IMG/VR virus record: IMGVR_UViG_3300025009_000370
Location: 1 to 23,502 of that record
Reading direction: 5' to 3' (one strand)
From: a virus
DNA: 23,502 nt
Of the stretch, positions 1 through 7,923 are shown piece by piece (within the stretch, counting starts at the first letter, position 1; each line of letters opens with the position of its first letter). The notes under the pieces are model-generated. The model saw only the letters and a program-made list of their open reading frames with translations. It ran no database searches and was not told where the DNA came from. The position numbers were made by a program, and so were the translations under genes.

Positions 1-885
1 CACCCGTAGATGCGGCAACCTGATGGTCAGCGAGTAGTACTGGCCTGTCACGATCAGTTTGCCGGTGAAGGTGATGTCCATTTTTTTCGGCGTCCCCGCC
101 GCCCAGGCATCGAAAAAAGCATCGTTGGCCGTGTTGTAGCGGGGGAACTTGAGGGTCAGCGACACGGCCGGGAAGCCGTTGTCGTCAGGCTCCGCCACAC
201 CGGCCTGGCCGGCGACCGCCTCGGTATCCATTGGCCTTCCGACGGTCAGCTCGAACCCGGACGGCTTGATCACGTCACCAGCCCCGAGAGCCGCGGCGGT
301 CTGGTCGTTCATTCTGAAGACCGCGGCGCTCTGCATCATGATCCGGTTGCCTTTTGCCACCGTGATGCCCGCCATGGTGGCAACGGTGTTCACCAGGCTG
401 TCGCGGACTAACCGATCACCGGTCAGGTCGAACGATGCCTTGAGCGGCTTATTGGCCTCGCCGGAGAGTTTTAAGCCGTGGATCTTGGCGCTCGGATATT
501 CCCAGGTCTTGTTCGCCAGCTTTTTTTCCGCCAAGGTGCCGAAGAGGCCATAAATCTGGCTGGCCATGTCGATGGTATGACGATAGGCGATGGTGGCGGA
601 GATCTGGGCGACCGAGGCGCTGCCCATCAAGAGCGCCAGCGGCAGGCCGAGGCCATCATAGCGGGCATACATCTCGATGTTGCCGGCGCAGGTCATCTCG
701 CCGGGATCGGTGTCGGTGACCCACGGCTGCCCGGCGGAATCGTCGTCCTCCATTTTGATCGCCGGCTTGATGCCGTCGGAGAGGAGCAAGAGCCCGTTCC
801 CCGCTCCGCATGCCGCCGCCGTTCCCCAGGTGGTTCCTTTCTTCAGGCCGCAGACGAATTCTCGGCCGGTTATTTCATTCGCCAT
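1..885 (-). CDS. phage tail tube-like protein (partial, 3' end cut by window)
   Basis: At least 295 residues are visible; the frame is still open at base 1, so the C-terminus lies outside the window. The start is an ATG at 885 with GGAGGA a few bases upstream. The N-terminus (MANEITGREFVCGLKKGTTW) and the following Gly/Ala-rich stretch resemble tail tube proteins of the type found in siphovirus-like and Mu-like phages. Such proteins polymerise into the hollow tail tube through which DNA passes. The gene directly follows a putative tail-completion gene in the late operon, which fits a tail role. No sheath gene lies between it and the head genes. The family assignment rests on the N-terminal pattern and position and is moderately sure. 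Confidence 0.6.
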   Translation of the reverse strand, partial: MANEITGREFVCGLKKGTTWGTAAACGAGNGLLLLSDGIKPAIKMEDDDSAGQPWVTDTDPGEMTCAGNIEMYARYDGLGLPLALLMGSASVAQISATIAYRHTIDMASQIYGLFGTLAEKKLANKTWEYPSAKIHGLKLSGEANKPLKASFDLTGDRLVRDSLVNTVATMAGITVAKGNRIMMQSAAVFRMNDQTAAALGAGDVIKPSGFELTVGRPMDTEAVAGQAGVAEPDDNGFPAVSLTLKFPRYNTANDAFFDAWAAGTPKKMDITFTGKLIVTGQYYSLTIRLPHLRV

Positions 886-900
886 TTAGGAAATTCCTCC

Positions 901-1332
901 TTAAATAAGTTCCCGTTCCAGGGTGTAGATCATGGTCCGGACCAGCTTGACTATCCATTGCTTGTTCTCGGCCTGGAACATTTCCGTCGGCCGGTCCGGG
1001 CCGATCTCCACCTTATCGATGTCGGCCAGCCCGAGATCGTTGTGCATGAGCAGATCACTGGCATCGTCCATGAACTGGTACAGCCCGGTAACCGCCTCGC
1101 CGCCGTCGGCGGTCATCCTGACGAAGGCGGCCAGCTCGACCCGCATGGTCAGCTCAAGCACCCCGCTTGCCTGTTCCTCCCGTATCACCCCGCCGTCCTT
1201 GATACCGAGGCACGACTGCCTGGTCCCGGTCGGCATGTAGTTGACATGGGGAGTGATATAGCAGTCGCTCCGCCTCGGCAGCTGGGGCAGGGTCTGCAGT
1301 ACGTTCTTGATGGCCGGGAGCAGGGTCTGCAT
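901..1332 (-). CDS. putative tail completion/terminator protein (gp37-like position)
   Basis: A 143-residue soluble protein with no membrane segment. The ATG at 1332 has AAAGGA upstream, and the preceding gp36 gene ends at 1333, so the two are translationally adjacent. It lies between the gp36 homologue and the tail-tube gene. In Mu-like and siphovirus late operons this slot holds a small head-tail joining or tail terminator protein that caps the tail and binds the head connector. I do not recognise a signature motif, so the role is inferred from size and position only. Confidence 0.45.
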   Translation of the reverse strand: MQTLLPAIKNVLQTLPQLPRRSDCYITPHVNYMPTGTRQSCLGIKDGGVIREEQASGVLELTMRVELAAFVRMTADGGEAVTGLYQFMDDASDLLMHNDLGLADIDKVEIGPDRPTEMFQAENKQWIVKLVRTMIYTLERELI

Positions 1333-1758
1333 TTAAATGTCCTTTAAAGTCTTCCGCGAAAAGAGCCGATCGGGGCCTGCGAAGACCGCCGCCGAACTGC
1401 CGGCGGCGGCCTTCTCTTCGCCGCCCAGGGTCTGCTTGCCGGTCGAAAGCCGCTCAAGGGTCTTGACCGCTTCCCTGTAGCGATCCTTCCTGTTCTCCGG
1501 CACCCCGCTCGCATCGAGCGAGTAGAGGTTCCAGATGGCGATGTCGACGGCCAGCGTCGAAAGCAGCGGCTGAGACCCGGCAAGCGGCAGTTCATAGCGA
1601 TCGTCAACAGCGAGATAGCTGTCGATCTCGACATCCGCCGCTTCCAGGGCCGCCTCGATGGTGGCGGTGTTGACCAGGCCGCTGTCCGCCTCATCGGTGA
1701 GGCGGATCAGCTCATCCTGGGTGATCCGCTTGTTCAGATCGTCGACTGTGGCGTACAT
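1333..1758 (-). CDS. Mu gp36-like head-tail joining protein (DUF1320)
   Basis: 141 residues. The N-terminus (MYATVDDLNKRITQDELIRL) followed by an acidic helical region (roughly residues 20-60, ending in a YELPL-type motif) is the typical pattern of phage gp36/DUF1320 proteins. In Mu these are encoded just after the capsid gene and are thought to act in head completion or head-tail joining. The C-terminal 30 residues are Ala/Gly/Lys-rich and likely flexible. An AAGGAATAAGCG leader supports the ATG at 1758. It sits in Mu order after gpT and the FluMu-type gene. Confidence 0.8.
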   Translation of the reverse strand: MYATVDDLNKRITQDELIRLTDEADSGLVNTATIEAALEAADVEIDSYLAVDDRYELPLAGSQPLLSTLAVDIAIWNLYSLDASGVPENRKDRYREAVKTLERLSTGKQTLGGEEKAAAGSSAAVFAGPDRLFSRKTLKDI

Positions 1759-1761
1759 CGC

Positions 1762-1986
1762 TTATTCCTTTTTGTCCGGTTCGGCCGGGGCGGTTTTTGC
1801 TTCCTTGCCTTTTTTACCCTTTTCCGCCGGCTCCCCTTCCGAAAGAACGACCGTGAGCATGGGCTCATCCTGCAGGGCGGCAAGTTCCTTTTTGCTGAAC
1901 GTATCATCCGCATAGCTTGTCGGGGCAGTCGAGTGAGCGATCCCGCACCGCCGAAAGCCCTCCTTTTTGCTGATTATCGTGACCAT
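1762..1986 (-). CDS. Mu-like FluMu N-terminal domain protein (gp35-like)
   Basis: 74 residues. The first ~50 carry the pattern of the Mu-like prophage FluMu N-terminal domain (KKEGFRRCGIAHS, then an F-x-x-x-E-L-x-x-L segment and a P-M-L-x-V motif). The last ~25 are a charged Lys/Glu/Pro tail that is probably disordered. Homologues sit directly downstream of the major capsid gene in Mu-like prophages; their biochemical role is not established. SD AAGGAG lies before the ATG at 1986, and the gp36 gene follows after 3 bases. Confidence 0.75.
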   Translation of the reverse strand: MVTIISKKEGFRRCGIAHSTAPTSYADDTFSKKELAALQDEPMLTVVLSEGEPAEKGKKGKEAKTAPAEPDKKE

Positions 1987-2058
1987 CGTTTTCTCCTTAT
2001 GTTCAAGGCGTGAAGGAAAAAACCCTCACGCCGATTCATCTCTCGGGCCGAGCTTGAA

Positions 2059-2952
2059 TTATGCCAGCCAGGGCACCTCGATCAGCTTGACGCGGTTGAA
2101 GTTGGTGTTGGACTCGCCGCCGGCGAGGTTCTGGGCGGTGATGATCTTCCGGGCCTTGCTGGCGTTCGACGGACCGACCGCCAGGAGGCTCGGCACCACC
2201 CCGAGGGGTTTGCCGGAATCGCCCTTGAAGGCACCCATGGCGTCATAGGCCGCCTCGAAGTTGGTGGCGTCCAGTGTCGCCTTGGAGCCGAAGGCCATCT
2301 GCCAGAAGCCGAAACCGACGTTGCAGCGGCTGTCGACGCCGTAGAGCAGCTTCTTCTGCATGAAGACATTCTGGTCGGTCTCCTTATCGAGGGCCACGAA
2401 GTTGGCCTTCTTCCGATCCTGGAAGATGATCGGCTTCAGGGCCCGACGGGTATCGAGGAGGAACCAGGGACTGCCGGCCCCTGCCTGGACGTTGTTGACC
2501 GAGGCGACACTGCCGTCAGCCTGGATCACCGGATGATCTGAGTCGAAGAAATACTGGCCGTCGTAACAGGGGGTAGCAAAGCCCGAGGCCATCAGCCCGA
2601 AAACGAGCACGTCCGGATGCACCTTGCCGTTCTGGCCGAGCATCTCGAACATCGGCGCATAGATGCCGTACTGATCGTCCTCAATGTGGTCGCGATTGAC
2701 CCCCACTGTGGACTCGAAGGACTTGTTCTTGATCGTGTAGCCGTGCTGCTTGAGATTGTTGATCTGCCGATCGCCGATCCATTCGCGCATGCCGGGAATG
2801 TCCCCGAGCCAGCCGTAGTCCTCGATCGCCGTGGACGACGGGACGGTGGTGGCCACCTCCTGATACATCGACGGGGCCCCGTCGAAACCTTTCTGGAACG
2901 ACGCCTTGAAGGCCCTGTTGAGAATTGCCAAATTGCCGCTATTGAGAATCAT
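2059..2952 (-). CDS. T: major capsid protein, Mu gpT family
   Basis: 297 residues, close to the usual gpT length. The N-terminus (MILNSGNLAILNRAFKASFQ) and the segments GWLGDIPGMREWIGDR (about 48-63), FESTVGVNRDHIEDDQYGIY (about 79-98) and YFFDSDHP (about 134-141) are typical of Mu-like prophage major head subunits. The protein forms the icosahedral shell. It follows the protease/scaffold and decoration-like genes, the conserved head order of Mu-like phages. SD AAAAGGAG precedes the ATG at 2952. Full length and intact. Confidence 0.92.
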   Translation of the reverse strand: MILNSGNLAILNRAFKASFQKGFDGAPSMYQEVATTVPSSTAIEDYGWLGDIPGMREWIGDRQINNLKQHGYTIKNKSFESTVGVNRDHIEDDQYGIYAPMFEMLGQNGKVHPDVLVFGLMASGFATPCYDGQYFFDSDHPVIQADGSVASVNNVQAGAGSPWFLLDTRRALKPIIFQDRKKANFVALDKETDQNVFMQKKLLYGVDSRCNVGFGFWQMAFGSKATLDATNFEAAYDAMGAFKGDSGKPLGVVPSLLAVGPSNASKARKIITAQNLAGGESNTNFNRVKLIEVPWLA

Positions 2953-2998
2953 ACTGCTCTCCTTTTGTGAATTGTGGTATCGCCGAAACTGGTCCCTG

Positions 2999-3409
2999 TT
3001 ACCTGAAGTCTACCCAGACGCCCAGAGCGTCGACGTCGAAGACCTTGCCCGCCACCGATCTGGTGCTGGTGCCGTTGGTTTTGGCGACCGTCTGATCGTC
3101 GACGATGTAGCAGTCGTTGCCGATGTCGGCCCGGGCAATCAAATCGCCCGACGCCGAGTTGCCGAAGCGGAAGATGCCCCTGTCGATCGGCACCGCAAGA
3201 TCCCCGGCAGCTCCTCCCGAGTTGTCCACCGTTTCCGCCGCCCGGCCGACGCCGCGCAGGGTGGTCGCTACCGCGCCCGGGGTGGCGTTGCCGCTCGCGT
3301 CCCTGGCGACCAGGGATCCGGCGTAAATTTTCTTTGCCGCCGCAACGGGCAGGCTGAGATTACTGCCGCCTCTCTCGACGGTATCGCGGTCTGCTGTCAG
3401 TGCTGCCAT
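2999..3409 (-). CDS. putative capsid decoration/stabilisation protein
   Basis: 136 residues rich in Ala, Gly, Val and Asp, with no Cys-rich or membrane segment. The pattern (SLPVAAAKKIYAGSLVARDA near residues 18-37, then repeated GVGRA and DRGIFRF strands) looks like the beta-rich small proteins encoded between protease/scaffold and capsid genes in Mu-like and other tailed phages. Many of these decorate the capsid (DUF2190-like). AAGGAG lies upstream of the ATG at 3409. Function is inferred from position and composition. Confidence 0.55.
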   Translation of the reverse strand: MAALTADRDTVERGGSNLSLPVAAAKKIYAGSLVARDASGNATPGAVATTLRGVGRAAETVDNSGGAAGDLAVPIDRGIFRFGNSASGDLIARADIGNDCYIVDDQTVAKTNGTSTRSVAGKVFDVDALGVWVDFR

Positions 3410-3453
3410 GATCTACTCCTTTTTTGAATGTGACTTTTTCCCCGCCGAAACTC

Positions 3454-3945
3454 TCAGCAGGCCGTTTTCTTGAAGTCTTCTTCGCTGATGCCAAGGGCCG
3501 CGCAGACTTTCTTCTCCTCGGCGTTGAGGGCGGTTTTGGTATCGTCCGCCTTTTTGCCGTCCAGGCCCGACTCGCCGCCGATCGCCGGCGCCGCCTTGCA
3601 GTACTCGGTGAACCGGGCAAGCCCGCCTTCCTGCCGGCACTGGGCCTTGTGGTAGTCGGCGGTGGCCGGGGTGATCTTGCCGTCTTTGAGGGCCTGGTCG
3701 ATGGCGGCGTTCACGGCGGTTTCGAGTTGTTCATCCTTCACCGTCTTGAGGGCCTGTTCGGCATTGGTGGCTCTCGCCAGCGCCCCGTCGTAATCGCCCC
3801 TGGGCACGAACTTCGCAAGACTCGGGTTCTCGGCCCGATTGTTGGCGGTCGAAACTTCATTTTTCAGTTCCTTGATTTTGGCCACCGCGTCTTCTTCGGT
3901 GGCGGTCTCCGGCAGCCCCAGGGCCACGAGAATTGATTTCAGCAT
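3454..3945 (-). CDS. nested in-frame scaffold protein (Mu gpZ-like) from an internal start
   Basis: Within the gpI gene an in-frame ATG at 3945 is preceded by AAGGAGGAAGCA, a near-ideal Shine-Dalgarno with good spacing, although it lies deep in coding sequence. Translation from it would give a 163-residue protein (MLKSILVALGLPETATEEDA onward) made of the helical, charged C-terminal half. In Mu the scaffold gpZ is made from an internal start in gene I in the same way. The strong SD is seen directly; use of the site is inferred. Confidence 0.7.
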   Translation of the reverse strand: MLKSILVALGLPETATEEDAVAKIKELKNEVSTANNRAENPSLAKFVPRGDYDGALARATNAEQALKTVKDEQLETAVNAAIDQALKDGKITPATADYHKAQCRQEGGLARFTEYCKAAPAIGGESGLDGKKADDTKTALNAEEKKVCAALGISEEDFKKTAC

Positions 3946-4431
3946 TGCTTCCTCCTTGTTTGCGGGGCTTGCTGGCCCCAGCTGACTATTGAGCGCCGGC
4001 AGCACCAGGTTCGGCTGGTTGGTCAAACCGACCGAAGTGAGCCCGACGATGATGCCGCTGTCGCGGTTGTAGACGATCACCGGGCTCACATACCGGTAAG
4101 CCCGTTCGCCGATAAGTTTTTTGCCTTCCGGGTTCCAGTCCACCCGGCCCCAGATCTCACCGTTGCGCACAGCCAGTTCTGTTACCCAGCCTACCGCCGG
4201 CGCCGGCTCGCCCAAGGGTGCCTTCAGTTCGCTGCTATGCTCGATGTCGAACGGCAGATCGCGGGCGAGCGCGGTGAAGGCCGCGAGGATCCCCTCCGGC
4301 TGACTGTTGAGCCAGGACCGCCCATCACGGCCGGCGGCCTGGCCTGCCGGAATAAGCTGTATCCATTCCGGGGCCTCGCCGGGGGCGGCCTGTAGTTCAA
4401 TGGTATTCAGGGCGATCGCGCCGCGTTTCAT
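3454..4431 (-). CDS. I: prohead protease/scaffold, Mu gpI family
   Basis: 325 residues starting at the ATG at 4431; the frame is open further upstream, but this ATG overlaps the TGA of the gpG gene as ATGA, the normal join in this operon. The N-terminal half resembles Mu gpI-type head maturation proteases (IQLIPAGQAAGRDGRSW, then FDIEHSSELKAPLGEPAPAV with the catalytic-type His-Ser pair, then GRVDWNPEGKKLIGERAYRY and a SPVIVY segment). The C-terminal ~160 residues are helical and charged, as in a scaffold. The protease cuts scaffold and head proteins during capsid maturation. A nested scaffold start is listed separately. Confidence 0.85.
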   Translation of the reverse strand: MKRGAIALNTIELQAAPGEAPEWIQLIPAGQAAGRDGRSWLNSQPEGILAAFTALARDLPFDIEHSSELKAPLGEPAPAVGWVTELAVRNGEIWGRVDWNPEGKKLIGERAYRYVSPVIVYNRDSGIIVGLTSVGLTNQPNLVLPALNSQLGPASPANKEEAMLKSILVALGLPETATEEDAVAKIKELKNEVSTANNRAENPSLAKFVPRGDYDGALARATNAEQALKTVKDEQLETAVNAAIDQALKDGKITPATADYHKAQCRQEGGLARFTEYCKAAPAIGGESGLDGKKADDTKTALNAEEKKVCAALGISEEDFKKTAC

Positions 4432-4886
4432 AACAAGTCTCCTATGAGGATGTATTCTTCCAGCTGCTCCGTGATATCCGGCCAATCCTCATCCTGGACC
4501 ATGAGGTAAGGCCTGGCCGGGATCGTCACCTTGTGGCCCCGCCCGGCCTGGCCGCCGAACTGGTGGATGGCGCCATACTTTTTGTCAGTGCCGACCATGA
4601 CGGAGTTGTTCTCGGGCTCGGAATGGATCGAGCCCATCAGCCCGCCGGCAAAGCCCTTGCCGATGAGGATCTTGCCGCCTTTCTTCATGGCCAGCGTCAC
4701 CGGTGAGAGCTGCTGCCAGCCGTTCGGCCGGCCGCCGTCCTGGAAGTTCTCGACCACGGAGGACTTGACCGTCTCGCCGATGATCTGCATGGCGGGCAGC
4801 AAATTGCCGCAGCGCTTGGCGATCGCCGCCAGTGCGCTTGTCATCTGGCTGTCATCTATCTTTATGCGGATCGTCGTTCCGGCCAC
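4428..4886 (-). CDS. G: virion morphogenesis protein, Mu gpG family
   Basis: 152 residues. The motif series GGRPNGWQQLSPVT (about 52-65), GKILIGKG, L-x-x-S-I, VGTDKKYGAIHQFGG (about 98-112) and IPARPYL near residue 123 is characteristic of phage virion morphogenesis proteins of the gpG/tail-S type. In Mu gpG acts in late head-tail assembly. The start appears to be a GTG at 4886, with CAGGAG six bases upstream. The stop overlaps the gpI start (ATGA). A 111-base noncoding gap separates it from gpF. Confidence 0.85.
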   Translation of the reverse strand: MAGTTIRIKIDDSQMTSALAAIAKRCGNLLPAMQIIGETVKSSVVENFQDGGRPNGWQQLSPVTLAMKKGGKILIGKGFAGGLMGSIHSEPENNSVMVGTDKKYGAIHQFGGQAGRGHKVTIPARPYLMVQDEDWPDITEQLEEYILIGDLL

Positions 4887-4997
4887 TTGTAACTCCTGTC
4901 AACCTGAGGTACTATTTTGTTTACGGTTATGGCGATTGAGCCGCGAATCGATAATCGCCGTACAGTGTGTGAGGATGTCGTGGCATCCTCCGCTGTC
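4887..4997. other. F-G intergenic segment with two short hairpins
   Basis: This is one of the few noncoding gaps in the late operon. It holds a 7-bp stem GAGGATG/CATCCTC (4971-4977 with 4984-4990) just after the gpF stop and another GGCGATT/AATCGCC (4931-4937 with 4953-4959). Neither is followed by a T-run on the minus strand, so they do not look like strong intrinsic terminators. They could be RNA-processing or stability elements. Confidence 0.4.
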
Positions 4998-6233
4998 CTA
5001 TTCCTTCCGATACACAAGCTTCCCCGACCGTTGGTCATTGAGATATTTGCCCTGCTTGGTCGGCAACATCGTCCAGGCCTCCAGCCAGCCATCCTTGACG
5101 TCCGCGACAATCAGGATCGCTTTTTCTTTGCCCAGTCCCAGAACCTTGACGATCCTTTGCCGCAGGATCACCTTGCCCGTCCCTATATGCCTTTCGAAGC
5201 GTATCCAGACCTCTTGCGGATCGGTCAGCACTTCGGGGATGAACGGTAAAAAGGGACTGCGACCGGGATCGATATGACTGCCGAGAACCTCCGCATTGAC
5301 CAGCAGGTCATAACGGAACCCATCCGTTGCAAAGCTGAAGATTTTCTCCTCTCCGCCGAGGATTTCGGTTAAGGCGGCCACCGTGGCTTCTTTGTTCGGC
5401 AAAGTCGGGCCAAGCTTCGCTTCAGGCTGGGCCGCCGGCAATGTCGCGGGCAGGCCGCTGGTCATCCAGTCGCCGGGCGTGAGCTTCTCCCAGGCCTCTC
5501 CCTTCATCGCCTGATATTCCTTCATCGCATTCTCGGACAGCTTCCGCCCCCAGGCGGCCTGGCCGGGGCTATAATCCCAGCCGGGATCGATGCCGATCGG
5601 CACCTGGCTGACCTCGCCGGTCTTCTTGTTCACGTACTCGTAGGTGCCTTCATCCGGAGCCTCGGTCCGCAGCTTATCCTTGTTGCGCTGATATGCGGCG
5701 TTGCTCATGGTCGTTCTGCCGCACTTGCACCCCCAGCCGTTCGGCGGATCGTGTGTCTTCCACCAGGGATCGTCATGGCGGAGCACGATGCCGTACCACC
5801 GCATATGCTCTTTGCGCTGGTGGTCAGAACTGGACGGCATGTATTTCCACCAGGGCCGCACCGCCAGCACGGCCGGTTCGGTGCTTGCGGCATAATGCCC
5901 GGCGCTGTAGGCGGTGGAGAGATTGGTGTCGAAGATCACCGCCGTCCGCCAGTCCCGGCCGCCGTTGTACTGCCAGCCGTGTTTCTCGATGGTCTTGTCG
6001 AAGTCTTTGCGGAAGTCGGCAAGGGTCGTGCCCTGGCTGATCGCCTTGTCCACCGCGCCCCGCAGATCCGCGAGCAGCTGGCTCTTGGTCGCTCCGGCGA
6101 CGACAAAGGCCCGGCTGTGCATCCCGCGTGAGAGATCGTCCCATTTCTTGGTCGGGAGACTGACTTTATCCCGGAAGAAACGGATCGCCTCATCGAAGGG
6201 CAGGTTGAGATATTCGGCGGATGGTGCGGTCAT
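4998..6233 (-). CDS. F: head morphogenesis protein, Mu gpF/SPP1 gp7 family, with C-terminal PBECR-like nuclease domain
   Basis: 411 residues. The N-terminus (LPFDEAIRFFRDKVSLPT, about 11-28) and the segment HMRWYGIVLRHDDPWW...THDPPNGWGCKCG (about 143-172) are diagnostic of the Mu gpF/SPP1 gp7 minor head protein fold. These proteins enter the capsid near the portal. After a linker (about 230-285), residues ~290-411 form a compact beta-rich domain (FRYDLLVNAEVLGSHID, WIRFERHIGTGKVILRQRIVKV, LGKEKAILIVADVKDGWLEAWT) that resembles the phage Barnase-EndoU-ColicinE5/D-RelE-like (PBECR) nuclease families often fused here. No clear SD is seen before the ATG at 6233. Nuclease activity is inferred, not shown. 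Confidence 0.8.
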   Translation of the reverse strand: MTAPSAEYLNLPFDEAIRFFRDKVSLPTKKWDDLSRGMHSRAFVVAGATKSQLLADLRGAVDKAISQGTTLADFRKDFDKTIEKHGWQYNGGRDWRTAVIFDTNLSTAYSAGHYAASTEPAVLAVRPWWKYMPSSSDHQRKEHMRWYGIVLRHDDPWWKTHDPPNGWGCKCGRTTMSNAAYQRNKDKLRTEAPDEGTYEYVNKKTGEVSQVPIGIDPGWDYSPGQAAWGRKLSENAMKEYQAMKGEAWEKLTPGDWMTSGLPATLPAAQPEAKLGPTLPNKEATVAALTEILGGEEKIFSFATDGFRYDLLVNAEVLGSHIDPGRSPFLPFIPEVLTDPQEVWIRFERHIGTGKVILRQRIVKVLGLGKEKAILIVADVKDGWLEAWTMLPTKQGKYLNDQRSGKLVYRKE

Positions 6234-6348
6234 GACGGATATATGTTTAAAACATGTTTAATTTTTTCTGTGCTGGACGCACCGGACCGGGTCCGAGGGT
6301 TGGGGCGCGTCGGGCAGCAAATGCGAATTTGGGCATTCTCGCGCGTTT
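6234..6348. other. portal-gpF intergenic segment
   Basis: 115 noncoding bases between the portal stop and the gpF start. It contains the 10-bp palindrome AAACATGTTT in an AT-rich patch next to the gpF start, then a GC-rich stretch towards the portal gene. No convincing terminator or promoter is seen. The lack of an SD for gpF makes the AT-rich patch a possible unstructured initiation region. Confidence 0.3.
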
Positions 6349-7923
6349 TCATTTTTCCGCCTCTTCGCCTGCGTCAAACCGGCCGGCCAGGTCGGCCAGA
6401 ACCATCCCCCGCTGCAGCAGGTTGCCGAGTTCGGCGCCATCCATTTTCGGGTACAGCTCGATGAACCGGTCCCGGAACTCTTCGAGGCTCGCCACTTCAT
6501 CCAGCAACTGCCGCATCGGGGCGAGCAGGGGATCGAGCGCCGCCTCCCGGGGCAGGGCGTTCAGGATCTCCACCGGATGGGGCTCGGTTTTGTCTTCCTG
6601 ATTGGAACTCCGTTCCTGCCGATTCTGGGCCGTCTCGGTGCCGGGCTGCTCCGGATCGGCGCCCGGTTGCACCTGGGTGGCCGGCGCCTGCAGGCATTTT
6701 GCTCCTGGCGCTGGGTCGGGCAGGCCGAGCTTGTCACGCACCACCGACTGCTCCACCTCCAGGCCCATGGGGACCAGATCCTTGAGGGCGGTGGTCAGTG
6801 CGACGATGTCCTCTTTTTTCGGCTTCCGGATAAACAGCTCCGGATAAATCTCCCTGGGTCCGAAGTTGAGATCGATGAAGGGCCGGACCAGATCGCGGTT
6901 CAGGGTCTCAGCCAGTTGGACGGCATCGTCGTCCCTGATATCCTCTCGTACCTCGGCCTGGGCATCGTCGCCACCGAGCTTGCCGGGCGTGCCCACCGTG
7001 GTGGCGGTCTGGCCGAGGATCCCCCGGCTGACCTGGGCATCGAGATAATCGGCCAGCTTGTTGAACAGTTCATGACCGCCGGTCGACTTGGAACTCTCGG
7101 CGAATTCGATCTTCATCGAATCGGGGAAGACGGCCGCGGCGTCACTGCCGAGGTTGGCCACCGCCATCTTCAGGATGGCGATATCGTCGTCGCTGGCCCC
7201 CGACTGATACTTGCCCACCCGGAGCGGCATGCCGAAAATCTCGGCGAAGGCCATCCAGTCTTTCAGCGTGTAGTTCTTGAACATCCAGGCCCAGGCCGCG
7301 ACGCGGGCAATGCCGCCCCGAATCGGAATGCCGGTCTTGAGATGCGGCAAGTGGGTGATGAACTTGTACGGGGCCAGCGGGATGCCTTCCGCCAGGTTCT
7401 CCGCATCGAGCAGGCGGATGGTTCGCCTGCTCACCCGGTCGAAGGTGAAGAAGCGCGGATCGCGCCATTCGTAGCAAGTCGGCGACCATTTCACTCCACG
7501 CTGCCAGATGATTTCGACAACCGAGTAGCCTTTGGCGAGCGCATCGAGCAGATCCTTCAAGAGGCCACGGAACCCGGCCATCTTGACCATCGCCCGCACT
7601 TCGTCGGCCAGATTCACGTCCTCCGCCTTGTCGGTCGCCGCTTCGACGATGATGGGAAGGGAGGCCGCCGCCAGCTTCCTCTTGCCGATCTCGCAGCGAT
7701 AGTGGAGGTCTTTTTCCTCCATCTCTTCGGACAGAGTCAGGTAATCGTTCGGATCGCCTTCGGCCGCGCCCCTGAGGATGGCGGCGAGCCGTACCGGGGT
7801 GAGCCCTCCGGCAACGGACTGGTCCCAGACGGTGCGGATGCCGGTGAGGGCGGGGGCCGCGTGCTCGCTGGTCAAGGCTTTCGTTTTGACCGGGTTGCCC
7901 CGGTGATCGTAGATGGTCACCAT
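6349..7923 (-). CDS. portal protein, Mu gp29 family (DUF935)
   Basis: About 524 residues, the usual size for DUF935 portals. Recognisable segments include NDYLTLSEEMEEKDLHYRCE, IVEIIWQ-type and FDRVSRRTIRLLD patterns in the first 200 residues, GGIARVAAWAWMFKNYTLKDW and FAEIFGMPLRVGKY near the middle, and FNFGPREIYPELF-like text further on. The portal forms the dodecameric ring through which DNA is packaged. The ATG at 7923 gives a TGATG overlap with the terminase stop and an 8-base spacing from AGGGGG; an ATG at 7929 is possible but sits too close to the SD. It lies in Mu order between terminase and gpF. Confidence 0.88.
   Translation of the reverse strand: MVTIYDHRGNPVKTKALTSEHAAPALTGIRTVWDQSVAGGLTPVRLAAILRGAAEGDPNDYLTLSEEMEEKDLHYRCEIGKRKLAAASLPIIVEAATDKAEDVNLADEVRAMVKMAGFRGLLKDLLDALAKGYSVVEIIWQRGVKWSPTCYEWRDPRFFTFDRVSRRTIRLLDAENLAEGIPLAPYKFITHLPHLKTGIPIRGGIARVAAWAWMFKNYTLKDWMAFAEIFGMPLRVGKYQSGASDDDIAILKMAVANLGSDAAAVFPDSMKIEFAESSKSTGGHELFNKLADYLDAQVSRGILGQTATTVGTPGKLGGDDAQAEVREDIRDDDAVQLAETLNRDLVRPFIDLNFGPREIYPELFIRKPKKEDIVALTTALKDLVPMGLEVEQSVVRDKLGLPDPAPGAKCLQAPATQVQPGADPEQPGTETAQNRQERSSNQEDKTEPHPVEILNALPREAALDPLLAPMRQLLDEVASLEEFRDRFIELYPKMDGAELGNLLQRGMVLADLAGRFDAGEEAEK

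Noticed and set aside
6240-6260. AAACATGTTT palindrome as an operator
   Set aside because: Only 10 bp, no matching copy at other promoters, and it lies inside the late operon.
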